Source: Selenomonadaceae bacterium
GTDB lineage: Bacteria; Bacillota; Negativicutes; Selenomonadales; Selenomonadaceae
Direction of reading: 5' to 3'
Assembly (NCBI GenBank): GCA_017470715.1
Contig: JAFUYE010000125.1
Span: forward strand, 1 to 42,797
Length of the DNA: 42,797 bases
The translations under genes and the position numbers were made by a program. Below the pieces are notes generated by a model. It had not been told where the DNA came from and ran no database searches. It worked only from the letters and a program-made list of their open reading frames with translations. Shown in pieces: positions 42,482 to 42,797 of this stretch; position 1 is the stretch's first letter; each line of letters starts with the position of its first letter.

Positions 42482-42634
42482 GCCCGTATCATTCGGTCAA
42501 GCAAAGAAACAGTAAATCAGCAAACACAATTTTGAAATTGAGCCGAATCGAAGCGACAACATTCGACACTTTACCGACACTCACTAATTGCAACGAAAAA
42601 ACGCCGCCTTTCGACGACGTTTGAATTTTCATGG

Positions 42635-42719
42635 TGGTGGGCAGGGATGGATTCGAACCATCGTACCCAAGGGGAGCGGATTTACAGTCCGCCGCGTTTA
42701 GCCACTTCGCTACCTACCC
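42635..42719 (-). tRNA. tRNA-Tyr (GTA)
   Basis: 85 bases including an encoded CCA. Acceptor GGGTAGG pairs with CCTGCCC (one T-G pair); the anticodon loop has GTA at 42683-42685; a long variable arm marks it as class II; the T-arm has GGTTCGAATCC. Confidence 0.95.
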
Positions 42720-42722
42720 ACG

Positions 42723-42797
42723 TGGTGACCTTGGAGGGACTCGAACCCCCGACCCTTTGATTCGTAGTCAAATACTCTAATCCAGCTGAGCTACAAG
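42723..42797 (-). tRNA. tRNA-Arg (ACG), 5' end cut by the window edge
   Basis: Anticodon ACG in TTGACTACGAATC, T-arm GGGGGTTCGAGTCCC, 3' end CAAGGTCACCA with encoded CCA. Only CTTG of the 5' acceptor strand is inside the window; pairing predicts three missing bases. Confidence 0.92.

Overview
This window is about 42.8 kb of bacterial chromosome carrying about 44 genes that I can defend. The gene set suggests an anaerobic Firmicute with a Gram-negative-type envelope, most likely Negativicutes (Selenomonas-like). The reasons are a Dcu-type C4-dicarboxylate carrier with aspartase and asparaginases, formate-tetrahydrofolate ligase, NADP-type glutamate dehydrogenase, the tilS-hpt-ftsH order typical of Firmicutes, strong GGAGG ribosome sites, frequent TTG/GTG starts, and many signal-peptide proteins. 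This placement is inference; no rRNA is present.

Layout. 1-5.6 kb: a TtcA-like PP-loop enzyme (minus), then an rpe / PHP-phosphatase / PTS EIICB operon with 4-base overlaps, then a purine permease. 5.9-11.3 kb: adenine deaminase, a small ORF carrying a copy of its C-terminal tail, a siroheme-type reductase, a membrane-anchored protein, a CofE-like protein and a secreted GH84-type hexosaminidase. 11.3-13.3 kb (minus): a compact cluster of small secreted proteins that reuse one leader cassette (ribosome site plus signal peptide), with truncated and decayed copies. 13.5-19.1 kb: a LUD protein, a TerB-like/DUF4230 operon, gdhA, a half-size EamA transporter and a secreted protein. 19.3-25.9 kb: a double zinc ribbon protein, an FkbM methyltransferase, and the housekeeping run ftsB-like / S1 / tilS / hpt / ftsH / secreted protein. 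26-28.8 kb: a DUF4160 protein, asparaginase, birA. 28.8-29.3 kb: remains of a helicase. 29.3-35.5 kb (minus): aspA, a second unrelated asparaginase, Dcu carrier, a coiled-coil-less GreA-like protein, fhs. 35.5-36.2 kb: a tandemly repeated non-coding region with two arrays of GGTA-N10-TACC dyads at 22-base spacing. 36.2-42.3 kb: a double-glycine leader peptide gene, three secreted TPR proteins (minus), then two divergent genes of unknown function. The end holds tRNA-Tyr and a truncated tRNA-Arg.

How the genes fit together. The Dcu carrier, asparaginase and aspartase form a route from asparagine/aspartate to fumarate and ammonia, with fumarate as an electron sink and GdhA handling ammonia. The purine permease, adenine deaminase and Hpt give a purine salvage route. 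The most unusual content is not metabolic: a dispersed intergenic element whose hairpins are kept by paired sequence changes, the GGTA dyad arrays beside fhs, the modular leader cassette in the 11.3-13.3 kb cluster, and the orphan double-glycine peptide beside the TPR proteins.
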